From: Janthinobacterium sp. 344
Lineage (GTDB): Bacteria > Pseudomonadota > Gammaproteobacteria > Burkholderiales > Burkholderiaceae_D
Direction: 5' to 3'
Length of the DNA stretch: 64,000 nt
NCBI RefSeq assembly: GCF_900112025.1
Contig: NZ_FOKL01000001.1
Coordinates: forward strand, 1,169,084-1,233,083
Part shown: positions 43,810 through 51,794 of the stretch, one piece after another
Numbering within the stretch: the first letter of the stretch is position 1
Layout of the letters: each line of letters starts with the position of its first letter
Program-made: the position numbers and the translations under genes
Notes under the pieces: model-generated
What the model saw: only the letters and a program-made list of their open reading frames with translations
Told to the model about the DNA's origin: nothing
The model's database searches: none

Positions 43810-43974
43810 TTTCACCGCTACACCAGGCAAAATTTGGCGCCTAACGGCATAGGCTGCGCCTGGAAAACCCTGGCGCACAATTCGCCTTTCTTTATTACAA
43901 ATCGATACAAGCCCGGCACGCCCCTGCGTATAGAATAGTTGCCACTATTTCCGTACAACAATATCAGGGTGGGT

Positions 43975-46350
43975 ATGCGCATTTCTTTCGGTTCCGTGGC
44001 CTCGTTGGCTCTCTGCTTCAGCGTCTCGGCCTTCGCCGCCGAACCCTTCGACGACAAGTTCCGCCAGCTCGACGAAGTGCTGCCCACGCCGAACACCTAC
44101 CGCACGGCGTCCGGCGCGCCCGGCCACGCCTACTGGCAGCAGCGCGCCGACTACACGATCCGCGCCACCCTGGACGAAGCCAAACGCGAAATCAGCGGCA
44201 GCGGCAGCATCACCTATCACAACCAGTCTCCCGACACGCTCGGCTACCTGTGGGTGCAGCTGGACCAGAACATCTACAAGCCCGATTCCGACGCGCGCCG
44301 CATGGCCACGGCGCCGTCACGCCAGGCCTGGGCCAGGACGGCGGGCGACGACACGATGAAATTCGAAGGCTTGCGCGGCATCCTGGCGCGCGGCGACTTC
44401 CAGGGCGGCTTCCATATCCGCGCCTTGAACGGTGCGGATGGCCAGCCCCTGAAATACGTCATCAACCGCACCATGATGCGCATCGACCTGCCGCAGCCCT
44501 TGAAACCGGGGCAGGACTTCGTCTTGCAGATCGACTGGGATTACCGCATCAACGAACAGAAGGTGCTGGGCGGGCGCGCCGGCTATGAAGTCTTCGACGA
44601 CAAGAACGCGCTGTTCGAAGTGGCGCAGTGGTTCCCCCGCATGGCGGCCTATTACGACGCGGCCGGCTGGCAGCACAAGCAGTTCCTGGGCTCGGGCGAA
44701 TTCACGCTGGAATTCGGCGACTACGACGTGCAGCTGACCGTGCCGGCGGACCATGTCGTCGCCGCCACGGGCGAGCTGCAAAACCCGCAGGACGTGCTGT
44801 CGGCCGCGCAGCGCCAGCGCCTGCAACAGGCCCGCACGAGCGACAAGCCCGTCATCATCGTCACGCAGCAGGAAGCGGAAGCGGCCGAGAAATCCGTGAG
44901 CCGCGCGCAAAAGACCTGGCACTTCAAGGCGACCAACGTGCGCGACTTCGCCTGGGCGTCCAGCCGCAAGTTCATCTGGGATGCGCAGGGCTACAAGAAG
45001 GGTGGCAGCGATGTGATGGCCATGTCCTACTATCCGAAAGAGGGCAATCCGCTGTGGGAAAAATACAGCACGCAAGCCATCGTGCACACGATCGAGCAGT
45101 ACAACAAGTACAGCATCGACTATCCGTATCCGACGGCCATTTCCGTCAACGGTCCCGTGGGCGGCATGGAGTATCCGATGATCTCCTTCAATGGCCCGCG
45201 TCCCGTCAAGGATAAAAAGACGGGCGAACTGACCTATTCCAAGCGCACCAAGTATGGCCTGATCGGCGTCATCATCCACGAAGTGGGCCACAACTACTAC
45301 CCGATGATCATCAACTCGGACGAGCGCCAGTGGACGTGGATGGACGAGGGCCTGAACACCTTCGTGCAATACCTGGCGCAGCAGGCGTGGGAAGAGAACT
45401 ACCCGGCCTCGCGCGGCGAGCCGCGCGAGATCGTCGACTACATGCGTTCGCGCGACCAGGTGCCCATCATGACCAACTCCGAATCGCTGCTGCAGTTCGG
45501 TAACAACGCCTACGCCAAGCCGGCGGCGGGCCTGAACATCCTGCGCGAGACCATCCTCGGGCGCGAGCTGTTCGACTACGCCTTCAAGGAATACGCGCAG
45601 CGCTGGAAATTCAAGCGCCCCACGCCGGCCGACTTCTTCCGCACCATGGAAGACGCCTCCGGCACGGACCTGGACTGGTTCTGGCGCGGCTGGTTCTACA
45701 CGACCGACCCGGTCGACATCAGCATCGACGGCATCAGCGAATATGGCGTGAGCTCGAAAAATCCGGACACGGAAAAGGCCTGGAAGAAGGCACAGAAGGA
45801 CGCCCAGCCGGAATCCGTCACCAGCCGCGCCAACAAGGGCATGCCGCGCCGTGTCGATGCGCATCCGGAGCTGAAGGATTTCTACAACCAGCACGACGAT
45901 TTCACCGTCACCAACAAGGACCGCAACAGCTATGCCGAAACGCTGGCCGGCCTGGAGCCGTGGGAAAAGGACCTGCTGAAGCAGGGCAAGCACCTGTACC
46001 TGGTCGACCTGTCGAACGTCGGCGGCATGGTGATGCCATTGATCCTCGAAATCGAACTGAAAAGCGGCAAAAAATACGTCGAGCGCGTGCCGGCCGAAGT
46101 GTGGCGCTATTCGCCGAAGAAAATCACCAAGGTCGTCATCACGGATGAACCGATGGTGGGCCTGGTGCAGGACCCGTACTGGGAAACGGCCGACATCGAC
46201 ACCAGCAACAACGCCTGGCCGCGCAAGATCACGCCATCGCGCCTGGAGCTGTTCAAGAGCGAGAAGTCGCCCAAGGATAACCTGATGCGCGACTTCAATA
46301 CGCCGCTGAAGGGCAAGGGCGCCGCAGCGGCCACAGGCGACGAAGCGTGA
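43975..46350 (+). CDS. M1-family zinc metallopeptidase, exported
   Basis: A 791-residue secreted aminopeptidase-like enzyme. The signal peptide is residues 1-22 (ending SVSAFAA). The zinc site is HEVGH at 435-439 with Glu458 (WTWMDEG), the HExxH-18-E spacing of gluzincins; the substrate-binding GGMEYP motif lies about 45 residues upstream. N- and C-terminal beta domains flank the catalytic core. The start at 43975 is preferred over an upstream ATG at 43939, which would place twelve residues before the signal peptide. It overlaps the DUF6702 gene by 4 nt, a common pairing. Confidence 0.9.
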   Translation: MRISFGSVASLALCFSVSAFAAEPFDDKFRQLDEVLPTPNTYRTASGAPGHAYWQQRADYTIRATLDEAKREISGSGSITYHNQSPDTLGYLWVQLDQNIYKPDSDARRMATAPSRQAWARTAGDDTMKFEGLRGILARGDFQGGFHIRALNGADGQPLKYVINRTMMRIDLPQPLKPGQDFVLQIDWDYRINEQKVLGGRAGYEVFDDKNALFEVAQWFPRMAAYYDAAGWQHKQFLGSGEFTLEFGDYDVQLTVPADHVVAATGELQNPQDVLSAAQRQRLQQARTSDKPVIIVTQQEAEAAEKSVSRAQKTWHFKATNVRDFAWASSRKFIWDAQGYKKGGSDVMAMSYYPKEGNPLWEKYSTQAIVHTIEQYNKYSIDYPYPTAISVNGPVGGMEYPMISFNGPRPVKDKKTGELTYSKRTKYGLIGVIIHEVGHNYYPMIINSDERQWTWMDEGLNTFVQYLAQQAWEENYPASRGEPREIVDYMRSRDQVPIMTNSESLLQFGNNAYAKPAAGLNILRETILGRELFDYAFKEYAQRWKFKRPTPADFFRTMEDASGTDLDWFWRGWFYTTDPVDISIDGISEYGVSSKNPDTEKAWKKAQKDAQPESVTSRANKGMPRRVDAHPELKDFYNQHDDFTVTNKDRNSYAETLAGLEPWEKDLLKQGKHLYLVDLSNVGGMVMPLILEIELKSGKKYVERVPAEVWRYSPKKITKVVITDEPMVGLVQDPYWETADIDTSNNAWPRKITPSRLELFKSEKSPKDNLMRDFNTPLKGKGAAAATGDEA

Positions 46351-46835
46351 CGCCCTGGCGCATGCTCGCGGCCATCGTGCTGGCCGGCGCCAGCCTGACG
46401 GCCGGCGCGCACAATTACCACATGGGCATCGCGGACGTCAGCTACAACGCGGCCAGCGGCAGCACGGAAGTGGTGCACACCTACACGGGCCACGACGTGG
46501 AAGCCTTGCTGACGCAGCGGTACCAGCGCCAGTTCGACCTGGGCCAGGACAACAGCGAGGCGGCCCTGCGCCGCTATGTCGAGAAGCAGTTTTATATCCT
46601 CGCGCCCGGCGGCAGGCGGCTGCGCCTCAACTGGGTCGGCATGAAGGTCAATGCCGACAACGTGGTGATCTTCCAGGAAATCGTACACACGCGCCTGGCG
46701 CCGGGCACGCGCATCCATCATCAGTTGCTGACCGACTTCCTGCCCGGCCAGCGCAACACCCTCAACGTGCAGGATGGCGGCAAGATCCAGACGCTCATTT
46801 TCGACAGCCGGAATGTGGAACTGCCGCTCAGGTAA
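46347..46835 (+). CDS. DUF6702 exported protein
   Basis: A 162-residue protein beginning with GTG inside the end of the peptidase gene (GTGA overlap), or at ATG 46362. The signal peptide is MLAAIVLAGASLTAGA, and the mature chain begins HNYHMGIADVSYNAASGSTEVVHTYTGHDVEALL, matching DUF6702, a family encoded next to M1 peptidases. The rest is predicted beta-strand with a DGGKIQTLIFDSRNVELPL end. Likely a periplasmic or outer-membrane partner of the peptidase; biochemical function unknown. Confidence 0.82.
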   Translation: MTPWRMLAAIVLAGASLTAGAHNYHMGIADVSYNAASGSTEVVHTYTGHDVEALLTQRYQRQFDLGQDNSEAALRRYVEKQFYILAPGGRRLRLNWVGMKVNADNVVIFQEIVHTRLAPGTRIHHQLLTDFLPGQRNTLNVQDGGKIQTLIFDSRNVELPLR

Positions 46836-46852
46836 ATCAAGGAATTGGCGCA

Positions 46853-46871
46853 AACAAGAATAATTCCTATC
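46853..46871 (+). promoter_or_regulatory. Fur-box-like site upstream of the 2OG-Fe dioxygenase gene
   Basis: AACAAGAATAATTCCTATC matches 12 of 19 Fur consensus positions, the same score as the box at 5470-5488, and has the same GAATAATTC core. It lies 84 bp before the dioxygenase ATG. Iron control is inferred. Confidence 0.5.
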
Positions 46872-46954
46872 GGACACTGCACAGGAAGCGCCGCGAAGTC
46901 GTAGAATGCCAGGCTGGATAAACTGAGACAGGCCGCGCCGCGGCCGGCACCGCC

Positions 46955-47689
46955 ATGAGCACTTCCGCACCGATCTTTACCGACCCGTCCCACGTCAAGG
47001 ACGCCTTGCGCGACGACGGCTATGCCGTGCTGCGCCCGCAGGACGTGGCCGCCCTGGCCGGCTGTCCGCTGGAGGCGCTGCGCGCGCTCGAACCCAGCTG
47101 GGACACCCTGGCGCTCGACAACTACCTGAAGGATGGCGGCCGCTACCGCCGCCGGCGCCACTCATGCTTCGTGCAGGATGGCGCGCGCCTGACGCAGACG
47201 GCGCACCGTCCGCACTGGCAGCCGGTCGAGTACAACGCCCTGCACGGCGGCATGCACCGCCTGTTCGAGCCGGTGGAACCGGCCATCGTCGCGCAGGCGG
47301 CCTGGCAGCAGCTGATCCGCGCGCTGGGCGACGCCTGCTCGCAGGTGAAGGGGCAGCAGCCGTGGTTCATCGAGGCGCACCAGTTCCGCATCGATACCAC
47401 CGACGGCATCGGCCGCCCCACGCCGGAAGGCGCGCACCGCGATGGCGTCGACTTCGTCGCCGTGCTGCTGATCGGCCGTGCGCAGATCAAGGGCGGCGAG
47501 ACGCGCATCTTCGAAGCCGATGGCCCCAACGGCAAGCGTTTCACCCTGACGGAGCCGTGGTCGCTGCTGCTGCTCGACGACGCGGCCGTGATCCATGAGT
47601 CGACGCCGATCCAGCCCATCGGCGAGCATGGGCACCGCGACACCCTGGTGCTGACGTACCGGGCTGGTCAATTCCAGGGCGAGAACTGA
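46955..47689 (+). CDS. 2OG-Fe dioxygenase family protein (PF10014, isoleucine-dioxygenase-like)
   Basis: A 244-residue cytoplasmic Fe(II)/2-oxoglutarate dioxygenase. The HxD metal motif is EGAHRDGVDFVAVLLIG (His about 164, Asp about 166), and the distal His is in AAVIHESTPIQP (about 211) with Arg in HRDTLVLTYRAG. The first half contains the family feature YRRRRHSCF. Characterised relatives hydroxylate free L-isoleucine or other amino acids; the substrate here is not known. A Fur-like site and a 119-bp upstream gap indicate separate transcription. Confidence 0.87.
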   Translation: MSTSAPIFTDPSHVKDALRDDGYAVLRPQDVAALAGCPLEALRALEPSWDTLALDNYLKDGGRYRRRRHSCFVQDGARLTQTAHRPHWQPVEYNALHGGMHRLFEPVEPAIVAQAAWQQLIRALGDACSQVKGQQPWFIEAHQFRIDTTDGIGRPTPEGAHRDGVDFVAVLLIGRAQIKGGETRIFEADGPNGKRFTLTEPWSLLLLDDAAVIHESTPIQPIGEHGHRDTLVLTYRAGQFQGEN

Positions 47690-47694
47690 GCGGC

Positions 47695-47716
47695 GGCCCC
47701 GACATTCCCTGGGGCC
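47695..47716 (+). terminator. Weak hairpin after the dioxygenase gene
   Basis: GGCCCC (47695-47700) and GGGGCC (47711-47716) form a 6-bp stem with a 10-nt loop, followed by AAAAT and no U-run. Confidence 0.3.
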
Positions 47717-47721
47717 AAAAT

Positions 47722-47764
47722 AGTTACTTGGAAGTTACTTTTACAGACCTAAATCCGATATAGT
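47722..47764 (+). promoter_or_regulatory. Direct-repeat activator site and promoter of the hybrid kinase gene
   Basis: AGTTACTT occurs at 47722-47729 and again at 47733-47740, an 11-bp period typical of OmpR/PhoB-type response regulators. The second copy overlaps the -35 position (TACTTT, 47736-47741), which is 17 bp from a good -10 TATAGT (47759-47764). This arrangement fits an activator-dependent promoter. Confidence 0.5.
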
Positions 47765-47831
47765 CACAGGATGTCGATATTGCGCGCCCACTGCGCCCAG
47801 CATCAAATATACTGAATTCTAGGAGAGGTCT

Positions 47832-49193
47832 GTGGACTCCAACAACCAAATCAAGCCTGACGAAATCGAGATCCTGATCGTCGAGGACAGCCCGACCCAG
47901 GCGGAGCGCTTGCGCCGCCTGATCCAGTCGCTGCACTACAATGCGCGCGTGGCGGCGAATGGCCAGCTGGCCCTGGCCGCCATCCGCGAACGCAAGCCGC
48001 ACCTGGTGCTGTCCGATATCGTCATGCCTGAAATGAACGGCTACGACCTGTGCCGCGCCATCAAGTCCGACCCGACCCTGCGCGACATTCCCGTGATCCT
48101 CGTCACCTCGCTCAACGATCCGAAGGACATCATCCGCGGCATCGAGTGCGGCGCCGACAATTTCATCCGCAAGCCGTACGCGGAAGACTATCTGCTCAAC
48201 CGCATCAGCCACATGCTGATGAACCAGAAGCTGCGCAAGAACCAGAATGTGGAAATCGGCATCGCCCTGTACCTGGGCGACCAGAAGCACTTCATCAATG
48301 CGGAACGCCAGCAAATCCTCGACCTGCTGATCTCCACCTATGAGCAGGCGGTGCAGGTCAATGGCGAACTGCAGGCGCGCGAACGCCAGGTGATCGAACT
48401 GAACATGCGCCTGGCGCACCACGCGGCCGAACTGGAAACCATCAACCGCGAAATCGCCCTGAAAAACCTGGAACTGGCCGAGGCGAGCCGCATGAAGTCG
48501 GCCTTCATCGCCAACATGTCGCACGAACTGCGCACGCCGCTGAACGCCATCATCGGCTTCACCGGCGCGCTGCTGATGAAACTGCCCGGCCCCCTGACGG
48601 CCGACCAGGACAAGCAGCTCAACACCATCCGCGCCAGCGCGCGCCACCTGCTCTCGCTGATCAACGACATCCTCGACGTGGCGAAGATCGAGGCGGGCAA
48701 GCTGACCCTGTCGATCGAACCCGTGCACTGCCAGGAACTGATGGCCGAGGTGGCCGACACCCTGCGCCCGCTGGCCCAGCAAAAGGGCCTGGCGCTGGAA
48801 ATCGAACTGGGCGAGGCAAGCCAGAAGCCCGCCATCATCGACACGGACCGCCGCGCGCTGACGCAAATCCTCATCAACCTGCTCAACAACGCCATCAAGT
48901 TCACGGAACAGGGCACGGTGCGCATCAGCCTGGCCCAGCGCCAGGAAGACGGCGTGCAGGTGACGGAAATGAGCATCGCCGACAGCGGCGCCGGCATCAA
49001 GGAAGAAGACCAGGCCAAGCTGTTCCAGGCCTTCTCGCAGCTCGATTCCACCTCCACGCGCCACGTGGAAGGCGCGGGACTGGGCCTGTACCTGTGCCAG
49101 AACCTGGCCAACGCCATCGGCGGCGCCCTGTTCTTCAACAGCGACTACGGCTCGGGCAGCACATTTACGCTGGCCCTGCGCAGCAAGGCGTAA
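47832..49193 (+). CDS. Response-regulator/histidine-kinase hybrid (N-terminal receiver)
   Basis: A 453-residue cytoplasmic signalling protein with inverted hybrid order. Receiver domain: about 12-128 (IEILIVEDSPTQ, phospho-acceptor Asp in LVLSDIVMPEMNG, Lys in FIRKPY). A coiled-coil linker spans about 150-215. The HisKA box is FIANMSHELRTPLNAIIGF (about 225-243) and the ATPase domain is about 335-450 with NNAIKF, DSGAGI and GAGLGLYLC. It begins with GTG preceded by AGGAGAGG. No sensor domain or transmembrane helix is present, so the input is likely phosphorylation of its own receiver by another kinase, followed by relay. Confidence 0.91.
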   Translation: MDSNNQIKPDEIEILIVEDSPTQAERLRRLIQSLHYNARVAANGQLALAAIRERKPHLVLSDIVMPEMNGYDLCRAIKSDPTLRDIPVILVTSLNDPKDIIRGIECGADNFIRKPYAEDYLLNRISHMLMNQKLRKNQNVEIGIALYLGDQKHFINAERQQILDLLISTYEQAVQVNGELQARERQVIELNMRLAHHAAELETINREIALKNLELAEASRMKSAFIANMSHELRTPLNAIIGFTGALLMKLPGPLTADQDKQLNTIRASARHLLSLINDILDVAKIEAGKLTLSIEPVHCQELMAEVADTLRPLAQQKGLALEIELGEASQKPAIIDTDRRALTQILINLLNNAIKFTEQGTVRISLAQRQEDGVQVTEMSIADSGAGIKEEDQAKLFQAFSQLDSTSTRHVEGAGLGLYLCQNLANAIGGALFFNSDYGSGSTFTLALRSKA

Positions 49194-49253
49194 TCGCTGT
49201 GCGATGCAACATGCAATTGTGATTTTTTAGCATTTTAGACAGATCGACACCGT

Positions 49254-49300
49254 AGTTCTACTGTATTGCACTGCACCATTTTTAGCGCTATAGTAGAACT
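49254..49300 (+). promoter_or_regulatory. Promoter and 9-bp inverted repeat of the candidate small RNA
   Basis: TTGCAC (49266-49271) and TATAGT (49289-49294) are 17 bp apart, a strong sigma-70 promoter. AGTTCTACT (49254-49262) and AGTAGAACT (49292-49300) are perfect inverted repeats flanking it, the right arm overlapping the -10 box and the start point. Binding of a regulator to both arms would block RNA polymerase. Confidence 0.65.
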
Positions 49301-49367
49301 GTCTCCTCCAATTCGTTCTCCGAACATTGGATTCAGCCCGCGCCGCAAGGTACGCGGGCTTTTTTTT
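49301..49367 (+). ncRNA. Candidate small RNA with anti-Shine-Dalgarno motif
   Basis: A strong promoter ending at 49294 and an intrinsic terminator ending at 49367 enclose about 67 nt with no coding potential. The predicted RNA has an unpaired 5' segment GTCTCCTCC (49301-49309) complementary to ribosome-binding sites, a hairpin CCAATTCG/CGAA-CA-TTGG (49308-49330), and a terminator stem with eight U, the layout of Hfq-type small RNAs. I cannot assign it to a named RNA family. Confidence 0.65.
49335..49367 (+). terminator. Strong intrinsic terminator
   Basis: AGCCCGCG (49335-49342) pairs with CGCGGGCT (49353-49360) around a 10-nt loop, followed by a run of eight T. It lies 140 bp beyond the hybrid kinase gene and could also end that transcript. 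Confidence 0.88.
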
Positions 49368-49377
49368 GCTTGGTGGC

Positions 49378-49498
49378 CATCGAACCCAAGCTGCTGCGCG
49401 GTGCGCCTTGCGGCCGGCGATGCCCACCATACTGTACTGAAGTACGGCTGCGCTTCTCGGCCACAATACCCATCCGCTCGCAATGGTTGGGTTCGATG
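49378..49498. repeat. Element bounded by 12-bp inverted repeats
   Basis: CATCGAACCCAA (49378-49389) and TTGGGTTCGATG (49487-49498) are perfect inverted repeats 121 bp end to end. Inside is a smaller GTAC-TGAA-GTAC dyad at about 49434. It has no ribosome-binding site or credible gene. Size and ends suggest a MITE-like or degenerate mobile repeat, or a long cruciform. The flanks show no obvious target duplication. Confidence 0.5.
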
Positions 49499-49562
49499 TT
49501 GCGGCGCCAAATGATGAAACATCGGCCAGATGTGAACATTAACTACATCAAGTGATTTAGTT

Positions 49563-49582
49563 ATATCAATCGTTTGAGATAT
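49563..49582 (+). promoter_or_regulatory. Candidate TetR operator
   Basis: ATATC (49563-49567) and GATAT (49578-49582) are inverted half-sites separated by 10 bp in an AT-rich stretch, 17 bp before the ATG of the TetR-family gene. Size and position suit autoregulation of the efflux operon. Confidence 0.4.
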
Positions 49583-49599
49583 GTGATTCAATCTGGGGC

Positions 49600-50337
49600 A
49601 TGACTGAAAAAAACATTTCCCATACATCACATGCCGACGACGGGCGCAAGCCCCGTTCCGATGGCGAACAGTCGCGCGAGCGCCTGCTGCATAGCGCCAT
49701 CCGCCTGTTTGCCGAACAGGGCTACGCCAAGACATCCACGCGCGAACTGGCGCAGGCGGCCGGCACGAACGCGGCCGCCATCCGCTATTATTTTGGCGAC
49801 AAGGCGGGCCTGTACCGCGCCGCGTTCGCCCAGCAATCGGCCAACCCGCAAGACAATATCGCCCTGTACGAGCAGCCCCATTTCAGCCTGCGCCAAAGCC
49901 TGGAAGGCTTTTATGCGCAGCTGCTCGCGCCCATGCAGCAGGGCGAGATCGCGCGCGACTGCATGCGCCTGTGGTGCCGCGAGATGCTCGAACCGACGGG
50001 CCTGTGGGCGCGCGAGATCGACCAGAATATCCGCCCCGAACATGAAGCGCTCACGCGCGTGCTGGCGCGCCACCTGGGCGCGCCGGACAACAGCGACGAC
50101 ATGCACCGGCTGGCGTTTTCCATCGCCTCGCTGGCCTTGCAGCACATGGTCGGCGCCGAGGTGCTGCAGACCCTGCGCCCGCAATTGCTGGAAACGCCAT
50201 ACGCCGTCGACACCTGGCTGGCGCGCATGACCGACTACGCGCTGGCCATGGCCGAGGTGGAACGCCGCCGCCTCGCGCCCCCCTCCTCCACACCCCACCC
50301 GCTCAACGACAAGCACAAGGAACAGCATGACGATTAG
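49600..50337 (+). CDS. TetR-family regulator (CecR/YbiH-like, DUF1956 C-terminus)
   Basis: A 245-residue repressor. The helix-turn-helix is at about 22-70 (SRERLLHSAIRLFAEQGYAKTSTRELAQAAGTNAAAIRYYFGDKAGLYRAAF), and the C-terminal ligand domain has the LLAPMQQGEIARDCMRLWCREMLEPTGLW pattern of the CecR group. It is the first gene of the efflux operon, overlapping the outer-membrane factor gene by 11 nt, so it should control its own operon in response to an exported compound. Confidence 0.9.
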   Translation: MTEKNISHTSHADDGRKPRSDGEQSRERLLHSAIRLFAEQGYAKTSTRELAQAAGTNAAAIRYYFGDKAGLYRAAFAQQSANPQDNIALYEQPHFSLRQSLEGFYAQLLAPMQQGEIARDCMRLWCREMLEPTGLWAREIDQNIRPEHEALTRVLARHLGAPDNSDDMHRLAFSIASLALQHMVGAEVLQTLRPQLLETPYAVDTWLARMTDYALAMAEVERRRLAPPSSTPHPLNDKHKEQHDD

Positions 50338-51781
50338 CATGACGATTCGCCGCAACGCCATTCAGCGCGCCCTGGCCGCCAGCATCGCGCTGGCCCTGGG
50401 CGGCTGCGCGCTGCAGGGGCCGCCCGCCGCCGTGGCCGCCAGCGCGCCCGCGCAATGGCAGGCGCCGCTGCCGCACAACGGCAGCCTGACGGACCTGGCC
50501 AGCTGGTGGCAGCACCAGGGCGACAGCCTGCTGGTGGAACTGATCACCGACGCGCAGCAGGTCAGCCCCACCATCGCCGCCGCCGGCACGCGCATCGCGC
50601 AGGCGCGCGCCGACAGGGTGGCCAGCGGCGCCGCGTTGGCGCCCACCCTCGATGCCACGGGCAGCGTGGTGCGCACCAGCCAGCAATCATCGCAACCGAG
50701 CGGCACCACCTCGCAGGCGGCCCTGCAGGCGTCGTGGGAAATCGACGTCTTTGGCGCCAACCGCGCCACGCGCGACGCGGCGCAGGAACGCTACGACAGC
50801 GCCCGCGCGCAGTGGCACGACGCGCGCGTCTCCGTCGCCGCCGAAGTGGCGAACCAGTACTACGCCTTGCGCGCCTGCCAGCAATTGCAGGGCGTGGCCG
50901 AGCAGGACGCCGTCTCGCGCCGCGATTCGGCGCGCCTGACGGAGCTGAGCGCCGGCGCCGGCTTCCAGCCGCCGGCCAACGCCGCCCTGGCCCGCGCCAG
51001 CGCCGCCGAAGGCGCCAGCCGCGCCATCGAACAGCGCGCCGCCTGCGACGTCAGCGTGAAAGCCCTGGTGGCCCTGTCGGCCATGCCGGAAGCTGCCTTG
51101 CGCCAGAAGCTGGCCGCCAGCCCCTTTGTTGCGCCCTCGCCCGTGGCGATCGCGGACCTGCCGGCGCAGACCCTCGCCCAGCGGCCCGACATCTACAGCG
51201 CCGAGCGCGAAGTGGCGGCCGCCAGCTTCGAAGTGCGTGGCGCGCAGGCGCAGCGCTATCCTCGCTTGAGCCTGGCCGGCTCCATCGGCAAGGGCAATAT
51301 CCGCAGCGGCGGCACCAGCATCACGGCCAGCACCTGGAGCATCGGCCCGCTGGCCGTCAGCCTGCCCATCTTCGACGGCGGCACCCGCCGCGCGCAGATC
51401 GCCGCGGCCACGGCGCGCTACGACGAGGCCGTGGTGAAATACCGCGCCGGCGTGCGCCAGGCCGTGCGCGAAGTGGAAGAGGCGCTGGTCAACCTGGCCA
51501 GCACGGACGAGCGCAGCGAGCATGCCAAAACCGCGCTGGAAGGCTACCGCGTGTCGTTCGTCGCCACCGAGGACCGCTACAAGAATGGCCTGGCCAGCCT
51601 GATCGAACTGGAAGACGCGCGCCGCACCCGCCTGGCCGCCGAAAACACGGTGGTCAACCTGGAGCGCGAACGCAGCGCCGCCTGGGTAGCGCTGTACCGC
51701 GCCGCCGGCGGCGGCTGGAACAGCGGCAGCGCCAGCAACAACACCGGCAGCACCAACGCCATCGCCAACAACGCACCCTGA
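50327..51781 (+). CDS. RND efflux outer-membrane factor (NodT/OprM family lipoprotein)
   Basis: A 484-residue TolC-like outer-membrane channel. The signal peptide ends in a lipobox (ALALGGC, about 22-28). Two outer-membrane-efflux repeats follow (about 65-250 and 270-465), with SWEIDVFGANRATRDAAQERYDSARAQW and LPIFDGGTRRAQIAAATARYDEAVVKY as conserved segments. It is encoded before its adaptor and pump genes, an order different from many RND operons. A second ATG lies 12 nt downstream. The C-terminal 20 residues are Asn/Ser/Gly-rich. Confidence 0.92.
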   Translation: MTISMTIRRNAIQRALAASIALALGGCALQGPPAAVAASAPAQWQAPLPHNGSLTDLASWWQHQGDSLLVELITDAQQVSPTIAAAGTRIAQARADRVASGAALAPTLDATGSVVRTSQQSSQPSGTTSQAALQASWEIDVFGANRATRDAAQERYDSARAQWHDARVSVAAEVANQYYALRACQQLQGVAEQDAVSRRDSARLTELSAGAGFQPPANAALARASAAEGASRAIEQRAACDVSVKALVALSAMPEAALRQKLAASPFVAPSPVAIADLPAQTLAQRPDIYSAEREVAAASFEVRGAQAQRYPRLSLAGSIGKGNIRSGGTSITASTWSIGPLAVSLPIFDGGTRRAQIAAATARYDEAVVKYRAGVRQAVREVEEALVNLASTDERSEHAKTALEGYRVSFVATEDRYKNGLASLIELEDARRTRLAAENTVVNLERERSAAWVALYRAAGGGWNSGSASNNTGSTNAIANNAP

Positions 51782-51794
51782 CGGATACGACAAC

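Noticed and set aside
49235-49735. A 166-codon minus-strand frame across the small RNA and repeat region
   Set aside because: It crosses a strong terminator, an inverted repeat and the start of the TetR gene, and its composition is not that of a protein.
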